Below, one piece after another: positions 62,949-64,000 of a DNA stretch of 64,000 bases; position 1 is the stretch's first letter; every line of letters begins with the position of its first letter. The notes beneath the pieces were generated by a model. It saw nothing but the letters and a program-made list of their open reading frames with translations. It was not told the origin of the DNA and made no database searches. Both the position numbers and the translations under genes were made by a program. This DNA comes from Taibaiella koreensis. Its GTDB lineage: Bacteria; Bacteroidota; Bacteroidia; Chitinophagales; Chitinophagaceae. The stretch covers positions 62,001 through 126,000 of the forward strand of contig NZ_QVNU01000003.1 in NCBI RefSeq assembly GCF_003545715.1, in the 5' to 3' direction.

Positions 62949-63305
62949 ATGGAAAACATCAACAAACCCTCCAGCGAGATCTTTAATAATCCCAGGCAAG
63001 AACTGCCCAATGCTACCGCTGTTCTTGTTCTTGGCATCATATCGATCGTAGGCTGTTTCTGCTACGGCATTGTCGGTACCATTTGCGGCATCATTGCCCT
63101 GGTAATGGCCGGTAAAGCCAAAAGGCTTTACCAATCCAACCCCGATCTGTATACACCATCGTCCTTCAAGAATATGAATGCCGGTCGTGTTTGTGCCATC
63201 GTAGGGGTGAGTCTCTCGGCGCTGTACATTCTGTTCCTTATCATTTGCCTCATTATCTATGGCGCTTCCCTGTCTACTATGCCCTGGGATATGTACCGTC
63301 ATTGA
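62949..63305 (+). CDS. CCC-motif membrane protein (DUF4190-like)
   Basis: The 118-residue protein has a short polar N-terminus (NKPSSEIFNNPRQELPNATA) and two membrane helical hairpins. The first contains VLGIISIVGCFCYGIVGTIC, a variant of the Cys-rich turn that names the CCC-motif family of Bacteroidota, and GIIALVMAGKAKRLYQ; the second is VCAIVGVSLSALYILFLIIC. Function is not known; neighbouring DUF2752 genes are frequent partners of such proteins, as here. A terminator at 63324-63354 separates it from the next gene. Confidence 0.82.
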   Translation: MENINKPSSEIFNNPRQELPNATAVLVLGIISIVGCFCYGIVGTICGIIALVMAGKAKRLYQSNPDLYTPSSFKNMNAGRVCAIVGVSLSALYILFLIICLIIYGASLSTMPWDMYRH

Positions 63306-63323
63306 TCCTGAATACATAATTGC

Positions 63324-63354
63324 AAACGCTATCCCGTCAGGGATAGCGTTTTTT
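63324..63354 (+). terminator. Terminator of the CCC-motif gene
   Basis: AAACGCTATCCC (63324-63335), loop GTCA, GGGATAGCGTTT (63340-63351) and further T: a perfect 12-bp stem. Confidence 0.9.
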
Positions 63355-63393
63355 GCTCCAGCGTCTTTATTTTCGTTAGCTCAATGCTTCATT

Positions 63394-63690
63394 ATGGCAG
63401 GGATCATTCATTGGCTGGAACATCATCTGCTGCCTTGTCCTTACAAGCGCCTTACCGGCATGGATTGTCCTGGATGCGGCATGCAGCGGGCCTTTGTCGC
63501 TTTGCTGCAAGGGCATTTTAAAGAAAGCTTTATGCTTTACCCGGCTTTGCTTCCCGTATTGTTTACCCTGGGTCTTACGGCTGTACACCTCAGGTTCCGG
63601 CTGACCAATGGAGCCGCTTATATAAAATACAGCTACCTGGCTACCACTGCATTGGTATTGATCAGTTATCTATGTAAGATGTTATTTTGA
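63394..63690 (+). CDS. DUF2752 family membrane protein
   Basis: From the ATG at 63394 the product is 98 residues. An in-frame ATG at 63259 would overlap the previous gene and its terminator, so I reject it. The protein has the DUF2752 signature LPCPYKRLTGMDCPGCGMQR near residues 12-31, with CPxCGMxR at its core and a preceding cysteine, then two membrane helices. The cysteine pair could bind a metal or be redox active, but the family has no assigned function. It sits beside a CCC-motif protein, as often seen. Its terminator is the palindrome at 63706-63736. Confidence 0.83.
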   Translation: MAGIIHWLEHHLLPCPYKRLTGMDCPGCGMQRAFVALLQGHFKESFMLYPALLPVLFTLGLTAVHLRFRLTNGAAYIKYSYLATTALVLISYLCKMLF

Positions 63691-63705
63691 AACGGAGCTG
63701 CAATA

Positions 63706-63736
63706 AAAATGGCCGGTCTTTTGACCGGCCATTTTT
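63706..63736. terminator. Bidirectional terminator after the DUF2752 gene
   Basis: AAAATGGCCGGTC (63706-63718) with GACCGGCCATTTT (63723-63735) around the loop TTTT, with A and T runs on both sides. It can serve the convergent gene on the minus strand too. Confidence 0.88.
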
Positions 63737-63757
63737 ATTGCACTGATTATTTTTTAT

Positions 63758-63865
63758 TGACTATCCCGACATAGGAAACCAATTATTTCCGGTCTTTGAG
63801 CGTGTCGACAGAACAGCAATAAATTGGTATACTTCGAGAGACTCAGCAACCCTGAGGTATTACCG
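63758..63865. repeat. Dispersed inverted-repeat element, copy D (one arm missing)
   Basis: The left arm TGACTATCCCGACATAGGAA (63758-63777) and the interior (GGTCTTTGAGCGTGTCGA, then ACTTCGAGAGACTCAGCAACC) align with copy B. The right arm is not found before the stop codon of the minus-strand gene at 63881, so this copy is truncated or decayed at that end. The right boundary given is approximate. Confidence 0.65.
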
Positions 63866-63880
63866 GCAGCCATTCAACCT

Positions 63881-64000
63881 TTATTCCGCCATCATTTCCT
63901 CGATCACCGCCGCGATATCCTCGGCATTGGGCTTGGAGAAGTAGTCGCCATCGGTAGCGTAGGCCGGGCGATGCGCTTTGGCCGCAATCGTACGTGGCGC
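63881..64000 (-). CDS. C-terminus of a probable 2-oxoacid dehydrogenase E1 component (5' end off window)
   Basis: Only the last 39 codons and the stop are in the window. I read this frame from the minus strand. The sequence RPAYATDGDYFSKPNAEDI followed by a helix ending EEMMAE resembles the end of thiamine-diphosphate-dependent 2-oxoacid dehydrogenase E1 proteins of Bacteroidota (alpha/beta-fused or beta subunits). The fragment is too short for certainty. A repeat element of the dispersed family lies just downstream. Confidence 0.5.
   Translation of the reverse strand, partial: APRTIAAKAHRPAYATDGDYFSKPNAEDIAAVIEEMMAE

Overview
The window is chromosomal DNA from a member of the Bacteroidota, most likely the Chitinophagia/Chitinophagaceae. 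The evidence is a full-length SprA (type IX secretion translocon), at least six secreted proteins with type A or type B T9SS sorting domains, an Oar-like TonB-dependent receptor, a tyrosine-ammonia-lyase-like enzyme of the kind used for flexirubin-type pigments, a DUF6089-type barrel, and upstream boxes of the Bacteroidota form TAnnTTTG. I saw no rRNA, tRNA, CRISPR array, phage or transposase gene. Most of the window is ordinary core genome; the accessory parts are short.

Layout. 1-5.5 kb (minus strand): three polytopic membrane proteins, two of them glycosyltransferase (GT-C)-like, apparently one transcription unit behind a clear promoter at 5506-5537. 5.7-9.2 kb (plus): an OmpA-like lipoprotein, a TlpA-type thioredoxin protein and a DUF6089-like outer-membrane barrel. 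9.4-20 kb (plus): ruvA, the giant sprA (TTG start), a fasciclin lipoprotein and gltX. 20-25.8 kb (minus): two T9SS cargo proteins 4 bp apart and a secreted protein of unknown function. 26-36 kb (minus): mfd, an Oar-like TonB receptor followed by an NPP-type phosphodiesterase (probable operon), and a PolX-like protein whose polymerase active site looks lost. 36-41 kb (plus): a SNF2 ATPase with two SWIM fingers, then murI.

41-42 kb holds the most unusual locus: a small HTH protein and a 103-aa GG-leader, Cys-rich peptide that looks like an orphan class I lanthipeptide-type (RiPP) precursor. Both have an upstream palindrome built from the same TGTATT/AATACA half-sites. 42-48 kb: a tandem-OmpA-domain protein, a DUF3298 lipoprotein, a HAL/TAL-family lyase, and a T9SS cargo gene interrupted by a frameshift. 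48-56 kb: amidohydrolase, CsaA-like tRNA-binding protein, RlmK-like rRNA methyltransferase, RicT/PSP1 protein with a glutamine-rich tail, FKBP lipoprotein, MarC and a DUF349 protein. 56-64 kb: a type B T9SS protein, a small membrane protein beside argS, thyA, another T9SS cargo protein, a CCC-motif membrane protein, a DUF2752 protein, and the last 39 codons of a probable 2-oxoacid dehydrogenase E1.

A dispersed inverted-repeat element, about 110-140 bp with terminal repeats of the form TGTTTCCTATATCGGGATA and an inner CTGAGCCTGTCGAA hairpin, occurs four times at the 3' ends of minus-strand genes, plus one decayed copy. Rho-independent terminators follow many transcription units. Several housekeeping genes (mfd, polX, gltX, csaA) have a TAnnTTTG-like box ending only 4-7 nt before the ATG, which suggests leaderless or nearly leaderless mRNAs.
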